DNA from: Kribbella rubisoli
GTDB taxonomy: Bacteria > Actinomycetota > Actinomycetes > Propionibacteriales > Kribbellaceae
Direction of reading: 5' to 3'
Assembly: GCF_004217145.1 (NCBI RefSeq)
Contig: NZ_SHKR01000013.1
Coordinates: 1,076,581 to 1,140,580 of the forward strand
Length of the DNA: 64,000 nt
In this document: in pieces, positions 1-8,396 of the stretch
Layout: every line of letters starts with the position of its first letter
Numbering within the stretch: position 1 is the stretch's first letter
Program-made: the position numbers and the translations under genes
Notes under the pieces: generated by a model
Databases searched by the model: none
Told to the model about the DNA's origin: nothing
What the model saw: the letters and a program-made list of their open reading frames with translations, nothing else

Positions 1-143
1 ACTCACATTTGCACTTCGATCACTATAGGGAACGCCCTCGACGGGACATCCGTAATGTACAGAATCGACAGCCCGCCCCGTCTGACAATTTGTCAGTCAT
101 TTCGATTTCCGGGCTGGAGTGTGCCGTCCGGGGATCGCCCCAT

Positions 144-689
144 TTACCGGTCGCTCGCAGCGGCTGCGGAGAGAGCGGGCGGGACGGTCACGTCCAGAAC
201 CTTCAGCAGGTTGGCGACCTTGCGGTCCAGCTCCTGGCCGACGGCGGCGATGTCGGGAACGTCGAAGCTGTAGAAACGGGTGCTGGGCTGGTCGATGGAG
301 AACAGCGTCGCACCCTGCCGGTCCTGGTGGATCGCTGTACGCAGCGGTGCGTAGAGCATGACCGCCGGGTCGTGCCGATACATGCGCTCGGCGATGGTGT
401 GATTTCCCATCAAATAGGTAGCGCAGGATCCCGGGTCGCCGGCCAGCCGCATGGTCGCCCCGACATCGGTGCTCCAGAACCGCATGAAACCATGCGGCGC
501 GTTCTCCTCGGCGGCGGCGAGCACCGCGTCCCAACTTGCCCGCCCGGCGCGCAGCCGCTCCATCCGCACAAGGTCGAGCACCGGCACGGCAGCCTCGTAC
601 CGGGCCTGGAAATCCTCGAACGTCGTTCCCGTGTCGATCGACCACCGGACGACCTCATGGGAAACCGCGACGAAATTCTGATTGGACAT
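144..689 (-). CDS. DUF302-like protein
   Basis: A 181-residue soluble protein with no signal peptide. The second half (a stretch with CATYLMGN, then MYRHDP, YAPLR and FSIDQPST) reads like the DUF302 family, whose biochemical role is not established. The start at 689 is chosen because AGGAG lies 8 nt upstream; the frame stays open further upstream without another ribosome site. It is transcribed away from a TetR gene at 976, and the shared intergenic region carries two copies of a candidate operator, so it is the probable repression target of that TetR protein. The family call is from recall of sequence style; the function is unknown. Confidence 0.75.
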   Translation of the reverse strand: MSNQNFVAVSHEVVRWSIDTGTTFEDFQARYEAAVPVLDLVRMERLRAGRASWDAVLAAAEENAPHGFMRFWSTDVGATMRLAGDPGSCATYLMGNHTIAERMYRHDPAVMLYAPLRTAIHQDRQGATLFSIDQPSTRFYSFDVPDIAAVGQELDRKVANLLKVLDVTVPPALSAAAASDR

Positions 690-903
690 GATCGTCTCCT
701 TGCCTTCTCGCTCTCGATTACCAGTGCAGAAACGCAGGGTTTCCGACCGAACGCCCACAGCGGATTTGTAGGAATAGGCAGTCGCCCATCCGGGTCCGCC
801 GCGTGATCCGACCGGGGACCACCGCGGGCCGTGCGCGGCGCCTGCCGCATCCGAGCCGTTCAGCGCCGACCCTCCGGTAGGGGCTAGGCCAGCCACCTCG
901 ATG

Positions 904-925
904 AAGTAAAATGATCGCTGTACTT
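904..925. promoter_or_regulatory. Candidate TetR operator, copy 1
   Basis: A 22-bp imperfect inverted repeat, AAGTA...TACTT at its ends with a GATCGC core. It matches copy 2 at 949-970 except for a few core positions. It lies between the divergent DUF302 and TetR genes. Confidence 0.7.
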
Positions 926-948
926 GAGCCTAACAGGCTCTTCGCGCG

Positions 949-970
949 AAGTAAACCGATCGCTATACTT
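949..970. promoter_or_regulatory. Candidate TetR operator, copy 2, overlapping a leaderless promoter
   Basis: A 22-bp inverted repeat with AAGTA/TACTT ends and a perfect CGATCG centre; 18 of 22 positions are symmetric. Its right arm contains TATACT (964-969), a good -10 box ending 6 nt before the ATG at 976. The TetR mRNA is therefore probably leaderless and the operator covers the promoter, which implies autorepression. Centre-to-centre distance to copy 1 is 45 bp. Confidence 0.72.
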
Positions 971-975
971 GTGGC

Positions 976-1575
976 ATGGAAACGATCGATGCACCGGCCG
1001 GTGTATCCCGCGGTGGACGCGGCGCCCGGGAGCGCATCCTGCGCACCGCCGTGGAGCTGTTCGCCCGTGACGGCATTCACGCCACCGGCATCGCCAAGCT
1101 GACACACGAGGCACACGTATCGACTCGCACCTTCTACCAGCACTTCCCGAGCAAGGAAGCCTTGGTGAGCGCCTATGTTGAGCGTGTCGGAGCGGAACCA
1201 GACAGTCTCGAGAGCGCCCTCGACCGCCACGACCTCACCGCGCGCGAACGCCTCCTGCACCTGTTCGACGAACTCCCGGTCAATCAGGCACACCCACCTG
1301 TTCTGCGCGGCTGCCCCCTGCACAACACCGCTGTCGAAGCAGCCGGAAACATGCCCGAAGCCACAGCACTCGTCGAGCGCCACAAACGAGAATTCACCGC
1401 GCGGCTGATCAAAACCGCCGCCGAAGCAGGTGCCCCCGACCCCGACATCCTTGGACGACAACTCGCCCTGCTGTTCGAAGGCTGCCGCGCTCTATCCACC
1501 TCCCTCAACAACTCCCAGCCCATCCACGACGCCCGAGAGCTCGCCGCCACACTGATTGACCAAACAGCCACCTGA
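976..1575 (+). CDS. TetR/AcrR family transcriptional regulator
   Basis: 199 residues. The N-terminal helix-turn-helix is clear: ARERILRTAVELFARDG (about residues 17-33), then VSTRTFYQHFPSKEAL, the usual TetR recognition helix and following motif. The C-terminal ligand domain (residues 70-199) has HLFDELPV and LRGCPLHN stretches seen in small TetR proteins. It is divergent from the DUF302 gene at 144-689, with two operator copies between them (904-925 and 949-970), so it probably represses itself and that gene. The ligand is not predictable. Confidence 0.9.
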   Translation: METIDAPAGVSRGGRGARERILRTAVELFARDGIHATGIAKLTHEAHVSTRTFYQHFPSKEALVSAYVERVGAEPDSLESALDRHDLTARERLLHLFDELPVNQAHPPVLRGCPLHNTAVEAAGNMPEATALVERHKREFTARLIKTAAEAGAPDPDILGRQLALLFEGCRALSTSLNNSQPIHDARELAATLIDQTAT

Positions 1576-1725
1576 CCCGCCACAGCCGACCACCCGTCGG
1601 GGGGGTCGGGGGTCGGGGGGACGCGACGGATCGGTGCGATACGCCGTACCGAACCGCAACAGGCTGTTCACGGCGAGTGCAGCGCAGACCGATGGAGTTG
1701 CTGCCGCCCGCTCGGCGCACGCATC

Positions 1726-2530
1726 GTGGTTGACGTGGTTGTCGCCTCGACCGCGCTCGAGCTCTACGGGTTGCCACCCGAAGACTTCACCGCTGCCCGC
1801 AAGAGACTCGCCCGGCAGGTCAAGGATGCCGGAGACGGTAGCGACAGCGCCGCGGTGAAGCCCTGCGGAACCGACACTCGCGGCCTGGCTGGCGAACCTG
1901 CTCGTCCGATCCGACCCGGACGCCGTCAACGACCTGACCGAGCTCGGCGAGGAGCTGCGCCAGGCGCACAGCTCCGGCGACGGCCGGGCGCTGCGCGAGC
2001 TCACACTGCGCCGACGACGGCCTCGTCCACAAGCTTGTGACCAGCGTACGGCCCAAGCCGGGAAGCACGGCCACGCGGTCAGCGCTCAGACCGAACAGCG
2101 GCTGAGCGAGACCCTGGATGCCGCAGTGATCGACCCTGGCGCCGCAGCACAGCTACTGCGAGCCGGGCAACTGACCGGCGCCCTGCGCCACGTCGGGTTC
2201 GGCGTGGTCGACGAGACCGGCGAAGCTGCCCGGCTCGCCCCGGTCACCCGCAGAGGCGTGCGCAGCCGACCCAACCCACCGGCCAAGGCCGCCGCTCCGC
2301 GTCGGCAACCGGCCGCGTGGTTCCAACGTGCTAAGCAAGCGCCACGCCGATCTCGCATCCCGCGCCGCGCGCGCCGAGCACGAGTACGCCGAGGCCGAAC
2401 GTGCCGAAGCCGAGGCGCAGCTGGACGCACATGAGCACCACATCGCCGAAATCGAGGTGGCGATTGGGCGGCTGACCGAACAGCTCGAGCGGGCACGGGC
2501 AGCAACTCCGAGACGTGACACGAATACGAG
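1726..2530 (+). pseudogene. Frameshifted remnant of an actinobacterial coiled-coil protein
   Basis: Reading starts as VVDVVVASTALELYGLPPED in one frame, continues in another (PTLAAWLANLLVRSDPDAV at about 1875-1920), returns with LVHKLVTSV near 2030, moves to QTEQRLSETLDAAVIDPGA near 2085, and ends in a charged coiled-coil stretch (about 2330-2510, RAEHEYAEAERAEAEAQLD). The pieces join in order into one sensible protein of about 260 residues if several single-base indels are allowed. I have seen this protein style in actinobacteria as uncharacterised; it has no named function. The decay fits the neighbouring tRNA fragment and integrase remnant. Sequencing error could explain one indel but hardly four. 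Confidence 0.7.
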
Positions 2531-2539
2531 GTCACTTTC

Positions 2540-2674
2540 GTGCGCGGGCTCATCGGGGTTGGGGTCGGCCTGCTGACCGGCCTGATCGGTGGTGTCGGAA
2601 CGGCGATCGGAGTGGTCGGCGGCTTCCGGGGCGCCTGTCCTGTGGCTTGTTCATGGAGATACTCCTCCTCGTAA
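2540..2674 (+). CDS. Possible 44-residue glycine-rich hydrophobic peptide
   Basis: A GTG-started ORF immediately after the pseudogene. The product is rich in Gly, Val, Ile and Leu with a small-residue periodicity (GVGVGLLTGLIGGVGTAIG), like a glycine-zipper membrane helix, and its stop codon lies inside the tRNA-like fragment at 2668. There is no convincing ribosome site. It may be the end of the decayed gene upstream rather than a gene of its own. Low confidence. Confidence 0.2.
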   Translation: MRGLIGVGVGLLTGLIGGVGTAIGVVGGFRGACPVACSWRYSSS

Positions 2675-2711
2675 TGAGAAGGTCGTCGGTTCGATTCCGA
2701 CAGGGCGGCTC
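2668..2711 (+). other. 3' half of a tRNA-Thr (CGU-type) gene, attachment-site-like fragment
   Basis: The run CTCGTAATGAG resembles a Thr anticodon arm. A normal variable loop follows, then a complete T-arm (GTCGG, TTCGATT, CCGAC) and an acceptor-like AGGGCGGC. No D-arm, 5' acceptor strand or proper 5' anticodon stem lies upstream, so it cannot fold as a tRNA. Such fragments are usually left by integrative elements that recombine into tRNA 3' ends. Confidence 0.6.
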
Positions 2712-2738
2712 AGCCCAACCCCAGCCCGTCGAAAAGTC

Positions 2739-3146
2739 TCAGTCGAGGGCCTGTGCGATCTCCCACAGGTTGCCTGCCGGGTCTGCGAAGGCCGCGGTGC
2801 GCCTGCCCCACGGACGGTCCATCGGGCCGTTCAGCAGGGTGACGCCATGCGCCTGTAGCTCTGCGGCGGCCGCGTCAGCGTCGTCGACTCGGACCGTGTA
2901 GAGCGCTCGCCCACCGGCAGTCGGCGCGGCGACCGCTTTCGGCTCGATCAAGGTGGGTGCTTCGCCGACCGTGATCAGGTTGAGCATCAGGTTGCGGAGC
3001 CTGAGCAAGGCCGAGCCGGCGTCCTCGAAGATCACCTCGAGACCGAACACGTCGAGGTAGAACCTCTTGCAAGCCGCTACGTCCTCGACGAACAAGGTGA
3101 TGACCTCGAGCTCGTCGAGGCCTTTGATCGGGCTGGCCTTCTTCAT
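2739..3146 (-). CDS. VOC family (glyoxalase/dioxygenase-fold) protein
   Basis: A 135-residue single-domain protein with the vicinal-oxygen-chelate pattern: ITLFVEDVAACKRFYLDVFG near the N-terminus, GGRALYTVRVDDADAAAAEL in the middle, and RTAAFADPAGNLWEIAQ at the C-terminus, where the Glu is the usual metal ligand. AGGAG stands 7 nt before the ATG. It sits alone between two tRNA fragments. The substrate cannot be predicted; family members include glyoxalases, dioxygenases and drug-binding resistance proteins. Confidence 0.85.
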   Translation of the reverse strand: MKKASPIKGLDELEVITLFVEDVAACKRFYLDVFGLEVIFEDAGSALLRLRNLMLNLITVGEAPTLIEPKAVAAPTAGGRALYTVRVDDADAAAAELQAHGVTLLNGPMDRPWGRRTAAFADPAGNLWEIAQALD

Positions 3147-3423
3147 GCTGGTCTCCTGCTGCGTTGGGGCCGCTCACCGGCCGCGGGCCTTCGATGAATA
3201 CATCGAGGCGCCACGACGGATCTCGACATTCTCGCCAAACTTGCCGGCGTCTCAGCTGGAGCGCCAACGGCTGTCGCCTGCCAGGATCGCCGGGGCGTGA
3301 GCGCCGATCCGGCTGTCAATGGCTGTGTCAATGAACCCCAGCCATTTGCGGGCAGATCAGGCACTACAGACAGTGCAGGTGCAAGAAGATCCCGACTGAG
3401 ACACCCTCGCGTATGACGGCTCC
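3147..3423. other. Intergenic, no gene seen
   Basis: About 280 bp with no credible coding sequence. The last 80 bp (from about 3344) share scattered identity with the sequence before the second tRNA fragment (10681 onward), including GGCAGATCAGGCA at 3351-3363 and 10691-10703. Confidence 0.5.
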
Positions 3424-3473
3424 CGCACTTGTAAAGCGGGGGTTAGGGGTTCAAGTCCCCTCACCGGCTCTCA
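3424..3473 (+). repeat. Direct repeat copy 1: tRNA-Thr (UGU-type) 3' end, att-like site
   Basis: 50 bp matching 10764-10813 with one mismatch (3466). It contains the anticodon-loop run CTTGTAA flanked by CGC/GCG, a full T-arm (AGGGG, TTCAAGT, CCCCT) and the acceptor end CACCGGCTC. No 5' tRNA half is present. A tyrosine-integrase remnant begins about 220 bp downstream, the usual place for an integrase next to its att site. Confidence 0.75.
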
Positions 3474-3696
3474 GTACGACGTCCCACCCGACGAACTGTG
3501 GTCCAGCCCACGTGCACTCCGCGGCCGCTCTCTCGTCGGTCCGCTCCTCGGCAGCGCCCGCTACGCCCGCTCCCACCCACCCTCCGGCTACCGCCGGCGT
3601 TTCCCTGCCGACGACCGCCAGCGACTTGCGAGCCGCCGTCGGGACCGACTGCTTGGCCGGCGTCCGCGGTCGAGCGGACTGTGGTGGTGGGGGAGT

Positions 3697-4265
3697 GTGG
3701 TTAACCCACGCGTGCTGCGCAGCCGCGCTGTCGTCGCCCGCTCCTCCGCCGCGCCCAAAGCGCTCTCGTACGCGCTCGACACGTGGCTCGAAGTCCATGA
3801 AGCCAATGAGTCCACCCTCGATCGGAATCGCGAGCTCGCTGAGCGGACGATCGGCCCAGCGCTGGGAGACGTACTGCTCTCCAAACTCGGAGCGCGTGCC
3901 CTGGAGCAGTTCTACGCGCAGCTGCGACGTTGCAGCGCGCGATGCGACGGTAAGCCCTTCGTAGAGCACCGAACTGCAGATGCACATGAATGCCGAGTGG
4001 TGGTGAAGCACAGGTGGCCGCCGGGCCGGCCCTGGGTGACGTCGCGCGCCGAGCATGACTGCGATGCGGCGGGGTGTCGGGTTATCGAGTGCCAGACGCA
4101 TGTCTGCAAGCCGTTGTCCGCCGGAACGGTGCGAAAGGTTCATTTCGTCATCAGCGGAGCGCTGGCGGCAGCGGTTCGCTGGGAATGGATCGACAGCAAC
4201 CCCGCGGCCGAAGCAAAGAAGCCGAAACAGGCCCCGCCGCAGCCGCAGCCGCCGACATCAGATGA
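3697..4265 (+). pseudogene. Tyrosine recombinase (phage-type integrase), N-terminal remnant
   Basis: An open frame carrying the N-terminal half of an actinobacterial tyrosine integrase. It has a SAM-like core-binding segment (LSYALDTWLEVHEANEST, then LGDVLLSKLGARALEQFYAQL), a Cys-rich insert (CSARCDG, DCDAAGCRVIECQTHVC) and the hinge before the catalytic domain (PLSAGTVRKVHFVISGALAA, WEWIDSNPAA). The catalytic domain with the R-H-R-Y tetrad is missing; after PQPQPP the sequence becomes an IS256 transposase tail. It is almost certainly inactive. It lies next to the tRNA-Thr repeat at 3424 and probably once mobilised this island. Confidence 0.82.
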
Positions 4266-4500
4266 GGGATCTTCCCCAACCGCGACGCCATCGTCCGACT
4301 CGTCGGCGCCGTGCTGGCCGAACAAACCGACGAATGGGCCGAAGGCCGCCGCTACCTCGGCCTCGACATCCTCGCCCGATGCCGCCTCACCACCGTCACC
4401 ACCACCAACCCCGAGATCGGAGCCGACGACATGCCCGCACTCACCGCCTAACCCCAAACAACCGATCACGCAGCACCACACCACTTCCAGGGGCTTGACC
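4266..4500 (+). mobile_element. IS256-family transposase C-terminal remnant and IS end
   Basis: Frame 4266-4451 reads FPNRDAIVRLVGAVLAEQTD, EWAEGRRYLGLDILARC and ends MPALTA-stop. This is the typical C-terminus of actinobacterial IS256 (mutator-type) transposases. The run after the stop, CCACTTCCAGGGGCTTGAC near 4480-4500, looks like the terminal inverted repeat. In the same strand an in-frame stop at 4263 shows the rest of the transposase is gone. The remnant directly replaces the catalytic half of the integrase. Confidence 0.75.
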
Positions 4501-4533
4501 GCGGCCGAGGACTCGCGGCATACGATTTCGGAC

Positions 4534-7233
4534 ATGGGCTCCGCCAACCACCTCGTCGGTCGGTCCCCACAGGTCGACCGGCTTGTGGGCGTATTAACCG
4601 GGGATGGGCGGGCCATGGTGGTCGAGGGTGATGCGGGGGTGGGGAAGACCGCACTCTTGCAGGAGTTGGGCCGACGTGCCCGGGCCGAGGGGTGGAGGGT
4701 CGCCCAGTGCGAGTGTGTGGAGGCGGAGCGGGCGTTCCCGTACGCCGCCCTGGACCGGATGCTCCGCCCGCTCGAGCGGTATCTCCACGCGCTGGCCGAC
4801 CACCAGCGCCGCGCTGTCGACACTGTGCTCGGTCGCGCGGTCGGTGATGCTCCCGCCGTCATGACGCTGGGCACGGCGATCCTCGATCTCCTCGTGGTGG
4901 CGAGCGCCGACTCACCGTGGTTGCTGATCGTCGACGACGCACAGTGGTTGGACTCCGCGAGCGGTGTCGTGCTGACGTTCGTGGCGCGCCGGCTCAGCGA
5001 CGCCCCAGCGTCTGTCGTGCTGGGGTTGCGCACGGGAGAGCCGACTGACCTCGAGGTCGCGGGCATCGAGCACCTCCACCTGCCCCCGCTCGACCCCAGG
5101 AGCGCGGCCGAGCTCCTGGACGCTCGTCACCCCGACCTGGCCCTCTCGCTGCGCGCCGAAGTGCTCCGGTGGGCGGTGGGCAATCCGTTGGCGCTGATCG
5201 AGATGCCGGCATCGCTGGCTGCCGGCTCGCCCGCGGCCTCGAGGCCCGAGCTTCCGTTGCCGCGACGACTTGAGCAGGTATACGTCCATCGGCTTGACAG
5301 GCTGCCGCAGGAGGAGCGGTTCGCCCTGCTGCTGCTGGCGCTTGACGGTGTGGCAGAGGACGAAGGAGAGCACGACCTCGCGGACCGTCTCGATGCAGCC
5401 CGCGCCGCCGGGCTCGTCGACCGGCAAACGCCGGCCGGGCGGGCGTCGTTCCGCCACCCCTTGGTGCGGTCGGCGGTCGTCGGCTCCGCGTCCGCCGAGC
5501 TGGTGCGGGCCGCGCACCTGCGTTTGGCCGAGGTGCGCGCCGGCGACCCCCTCCGGCGCGCCCATCACCTGGCTTCCGCCACGATCACGCCCGACGAGAC
5601 CATCGCGCACGCCGTCCAGCTGGGTGCCCAGCACGCATCCCGGCGCGGGGGAGCCGCCGTCGCTGTCCCGCTCTTCGTCCGCGCTGCGGCACTCAGCGAG
5701 GATCCGCGCCAACGTGAGCGACGCCTCGCGGAGGCCGCGTTCGTCGCCAGCCACGCGGGCCTGCTCGACGACGCCGCCACGTTGATCGGCCGGCTGGACC
5801 GGCTCAACGGCGACCTGGTTTCTCCGGCGACGGTGATGACCGACGCGTACGTCCGGCTGCACCGCGACGGGGCCGTGATCCCGACGCACCGCCTCGTCCT
5901 GGACACCCTGCAACGACAGGGTCACGATATGGACGACGAGACGCTCGAGCGTCTCGTCGAGCTGCTGCTCGGGCTCAGCATGAACTCGGCCGACCTGGTC
6001 CTCTGGAAGCAGACCGAGCGAGTGGTCGACGAATTCGCAGGGCGGCTCGGACCCGTGACCCTGCTGGTGCGCGACGTCCAGGGCGACTTGCTGCGTCATG
6101 CCGACGGCGCTCGCGATCGCGTGGCCAAAGCGTTCACCCTGCCCGGCCATGGCCCCAGGGATGTGACGCTGTTGACGATCTGCGCCAGGTCCGTCGACTC
6201 GCTCGGCGAGCACCGCTCGTTCGTCGAGCGGATGCTCGCGCGCGAGGTCGAGGCCGGAGCCCGGGCCGACGCCATGACCTTGCTGCATCTGACGCTCCTC
6301 TACCAGACGGACAGTGGACACTGGGACGACGCTGCGGTGACCTTCGCGCGCGGCTTGGAGCTGAGCACCAGTCTCGGCTTCGAGATGTACACCCACCTCT
6401 ATCGCGCGTTCTACGCACGGGTCCTGGCTCAGCGCGGTGACGTTGCCGGTGCCCGTGAGCTGAGCCTGTCGGTCGATGCCTGGGCGCGCGCCCGAGGACT
6501 CGGGGTGCTCCTCGAGCACGTGGCGGGTGCTGCGCTCGCCGGTTCGCTCGCGATCGGCGATTACGACGCCGCTTGGACCCACGCGCTCGAGATCACCTCG
6601 CCCGGATCCTTCCGGCGCTACGTGCACGAGTCGTTCCGGTGCGTCTTCGACTTCGTCGAAGCCGGGATGGCGTCGGGCCACGTCGACGAGGCGCGTCGCC
6701 ACGCCCATGCTGCGGTCGACCACCACGTGGGGGCAGTGTCACCACGGATGGACATGTTGTGCACCGCCGCGCTGGCGCTGACCGAGCCGACCGCGGAGGC
6801 GGACCGACTGTTTGCGATCGCAACCGGGCACAGCGCCGGGCCTTCCTTCCCCTTCGACCTCGCCCGCATCAGCCTGGCCCACGGCAGGTGGCTGCGGCGG
6901 CACGGCGACTTGCGCGGCGCCCGTACCACCCTGTCGCGTGCCGTCGAGCTGTTCGAAAGTCTCGGCAGTCCGCCGTGGGCGGATCGAGCCGCGCGCGAAC
7001 TCTCGTTGGCGGGAGTCTCCGGCGACGAGGCCGTCGACCGACCCGCCCGCCTGACGGCGCAGGAGCTGCAGATCGCCGAACTCGCGGCGTCCGGGCTGAG
7101 CAACAAGCAGATCGGCGCTCAGCTCTACCTCTCCCCGCGCACGGTGAGCACCCACCTCTATCGCATTTTTCCCAAGCTGGGCGTCAGCTCTCGTGCATCA
7201 TTGCGCGACGCGTTGGCCGCTCGACGGCTTTAG
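4534..7233 (+). CDS. Large LuxR-type (LAL-like) ATP-binding transcriptional regulator
   Basis: 899 residues. The N-terminal AAA/NTPase module has Walker A GDAGVGKT (32-39) and Walker B LLIVDDAQW (about 130-138). A long helical, TPR-like middle follows, and a C-terminal LuxR helix-turn-helix (about 839-895: LTAQELQIAELAASGLSNKQ, then LSPRTVSTHLYRIFPKLGV). The start at 4534 fits a leaderless message, with TACGAT at 4521-4526. It lies within the tRNA-repeat-bounded segment and precedes two hydrolase genes on the same strand that it may control. The inducer is unknown. A rare TTA codon is present at residue 21. Confidence 0.88.
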   Translation: MGSANHLVGRSPQVDRLVGVLTGDGRAMVVEGDAGVGKTALLQELGRRARAEGWRVAQCECVEAERAFPYAALDRMLRPLERYLHALADHQRRAVDTVLGRAVGDAPAVMTLGTAILDLLVVASADSPWLLIVDDAQWLDSASGVVLTFVARRLSDAPASVVLGLRTGEPTDLEVAGIEHLHLPPLDPRSAAELLDARHPDLALSLRAEVLRWAVGNPLALIEMPASLAAGSPAASRPELPLPRRLEQVYVHRLDRLPQEERFALLLLALDGVAEDEGEHDLADRLDAARAAGLVDRQTPAGRASFRHPLVRSAVVGSASAELVRAAHLRLAEVRAGDPLRRAHHLASATITPDETIAHAVQLGAQHASRRGGAAVAVPLFVRAAALSEDPRQRERRLAEAAFVASHAGLLDDAATLIGRLDRLNGDLVSPATVMTDAYVRLHRDGAVIPTHRLVLDTLQRQGHDMDDETLERLVELLLGLSMNSADLVLWKQTERVVDEFAGRLGPVTLLVRDVQGDLLRHADGARDRVAKAFTLPGHGPRDVTLLTICARSVDSLGEHRSFVERMLAREVEAGARADAMTLLHLTLLYQTDSGHWDDAAVTFARGLELSTSLGFEMYTHLYRAFYARVLAQRGDVAGARELSLSVDAWARARGLGVLLEHVAGAALAGSLAIGDYDAAWTHALEITSPGSFRRYVHESFRCVFDFVEAGMASGHVDEARRHAHAAVDHHVGAVSPRMDMLCTAALALTEPTAEADRLFAIATGHSAGPSFPFDLARISLAHGRWLRRHGDLRGARTTLSRAVELFESLGSPPWADRAARELSLAGVSGDEAVDRPARLTAQELQIAELAASGLSNKQIGAQLYLSPRTVSTHLYRIFPKLGVSSRASLRDALAARRL

Positions 7234-7268
7234 AACCTCCTGCGCGGTGCGGCGCGCGGTCGTCGGCT

Positions 7269-7296
7269 CCGGTGACGTACGCACGTACGTCACCGG
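7269..7296. promoter_or_regulatory. Perfect 12-bp-arm inverted repeat, candidate operator
   Basis: CCGGTGACGTAC and its exact complement flank a GCAC spacer, and another GGTGACGTC half-site overlaps the right end (7295-7303). It lies 35 bp after the LuxR gene and about 200 bp before the hydrolase at 7493. It has no T-run, so an operator for the downstream hydrolases is more likely than a terminator. Confidence 0.6.
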
Positions 7297-7492
7297 TGAC
7301 GTCATGCGACGGACGACGGCGGCGTCGGTCCTGGCGATCGTTGGTGGTGAACAGGAGTACGGCACCCGGGTCTGAGGCCCTTCGGTGAAACCCACCTCTC
7401 ACCAAGAGGTGCCTCCGGCCCTGTCTCGTGGCGGTGTCGACGTCCCTCGCACCGCCACGTCCACCACCTCGAGGGACGGATTCGAGAAGACG

Positions 7493-8326
7493 ATGCCGAA
7501 GATCACCGTGGGCAGCGAGAACGGCTCACCGGTCGAGCTCCACTATGACGTCCAGGGCAGCGGGACGCCCGTCGTGCTGATCCACGGATGGCCGTTGAAC
7601 GGTCGATCCTGGGAGAAGCAGATCGCGGCCCTGGTCGAGGCCGGCCACCAGGCCATCACTTACGACCGTCGCGGTTTCGGGTACTCGACGCCCAGCTGGA
7701 ACGGCCACGACTACGACAGCATCGCTGCCGATCTCGATGCGCTCGTCACGCACCTCGACCTGACCGGCGCGACGCTCGTCGGCTTCTCGGCCGGCGGTGG
7801 CGCGGTCGCGCGCTACATCGGCAACCACGGGACCGCGCGAGTCGCCCGAGCAGTGCTCGCCAGCTCGGTCACGCCGTTCCTGCACGTCACCGAGGGCAAC
7901 CCCGAGGGCGGGCTCGACGATGCCACCATCGCGCACTTCGAGGCCGGCATCCGCGCCGATCGGGCGGCGTTCGTCGACAACTTCCTCTCGCTGCTCTACT
8001 CCGCTGCAGGTCAACCGACCGTCAGCGAGGCTCAGCGCCTCTTCGACCGCGACCTCGCCAACCATGCTTCGCCCCGCGCCACGCTCGAGGGCCCGTCGCA
8101 GTTCGGACGCACCGACTTTCGCGACGACCTGTCCCGGTTCGACGTGCCGACGCTAGTCATCCACGGGGACGCCGACGCCGTCGTGCCTTTCCACGTCAGC
8201 GGCCGCCGATCCGCAGCCGCGATCCCCGGGTCCGAGGTCGTCCTCATCGAGGGAGGCCCGCACGGCGTCAACGTCTCGCACGCCGGCGAGTTCAACCAGG
8301 CGCTCCTCGCCTTCCTCGCCCGCTGA
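7493..8326 (+). CDS. Alpha/beta hydrolase, chloroperoxidase/esterase type
   Basis: 277 residues, no signal peptide. It has the oxyanion motif HGWP (31-34), nucleophile elbow GFSAGGG with Ser99, catalytic Asp in GDADAVVP (about 228) and His257 in GGPHGVN: a complete triad. This layout is that of cofactor-free haloperoxidases, arylesterases and lactonases. The start at 7493 is preceded by GAGAAG. It sits between the LuxR gene and a second, secreted hydrolase, possibly co-transcribed with it (70-bp gap). The substrate is unknown. Confidence 0.85.
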   Translation: MPKITVGSENGSPVELHYDVQGSGTPVVLIHGWPLNGRSWEKQIAALVEAGHQAITYDRRGFGYSTPSWNGHDYDSIAADLDALVTHLDLTGATLVGFSAGGGAVARYIGNHGTARVARAVLASSVTPFLHVTEGNPEGGLDDATIAHFEAGIRADRAAFVDNFLSLLYSAAGQPTVSEAQRLFDRDLANHASPRATLEGPSQFGRTDFRDDLSRFDVPTLVIHGDADAVVPFHVSGRRSAAAIPGSEVVLIEGGPHGVNVSHAGEFNQALLAFLAR

Positions 8327-8396
8327 TCCCCTGTCCGGCCCCGTGAGGTCGCAGGTCCCACCGACCGGCGCGATCGCGCCACGCAAGGAGAACACA

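Noticed and set aside
2668..2711. Functional tRNA-Thr gene
   Set aside because: The D-arm and 5' acceptor strand are missing upstream, so no cloverleaf can form.
3413..3964. Open frame translating ALVKRGLGVQVPSPAL from the repeat
   Set aside because: That peptide is the translation of the tRNA-Thr 3' end; the same frame recurs at 10678. It is not a protein gene.
4912..6726. 604-residue minus-strand open frame opposite the LuxR gene
   Set aside because: It is in the mirror frame of a clear coding sequence, rich in Arg, Gly and Gln, with no ribosome site; a shadow.
7269..7296. Rho-independent terminator at the perfect inverted repeat
   Set aside because: No T-run follows either arm, and an extra half-site favours an operator. 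Kept as regulatory instead.
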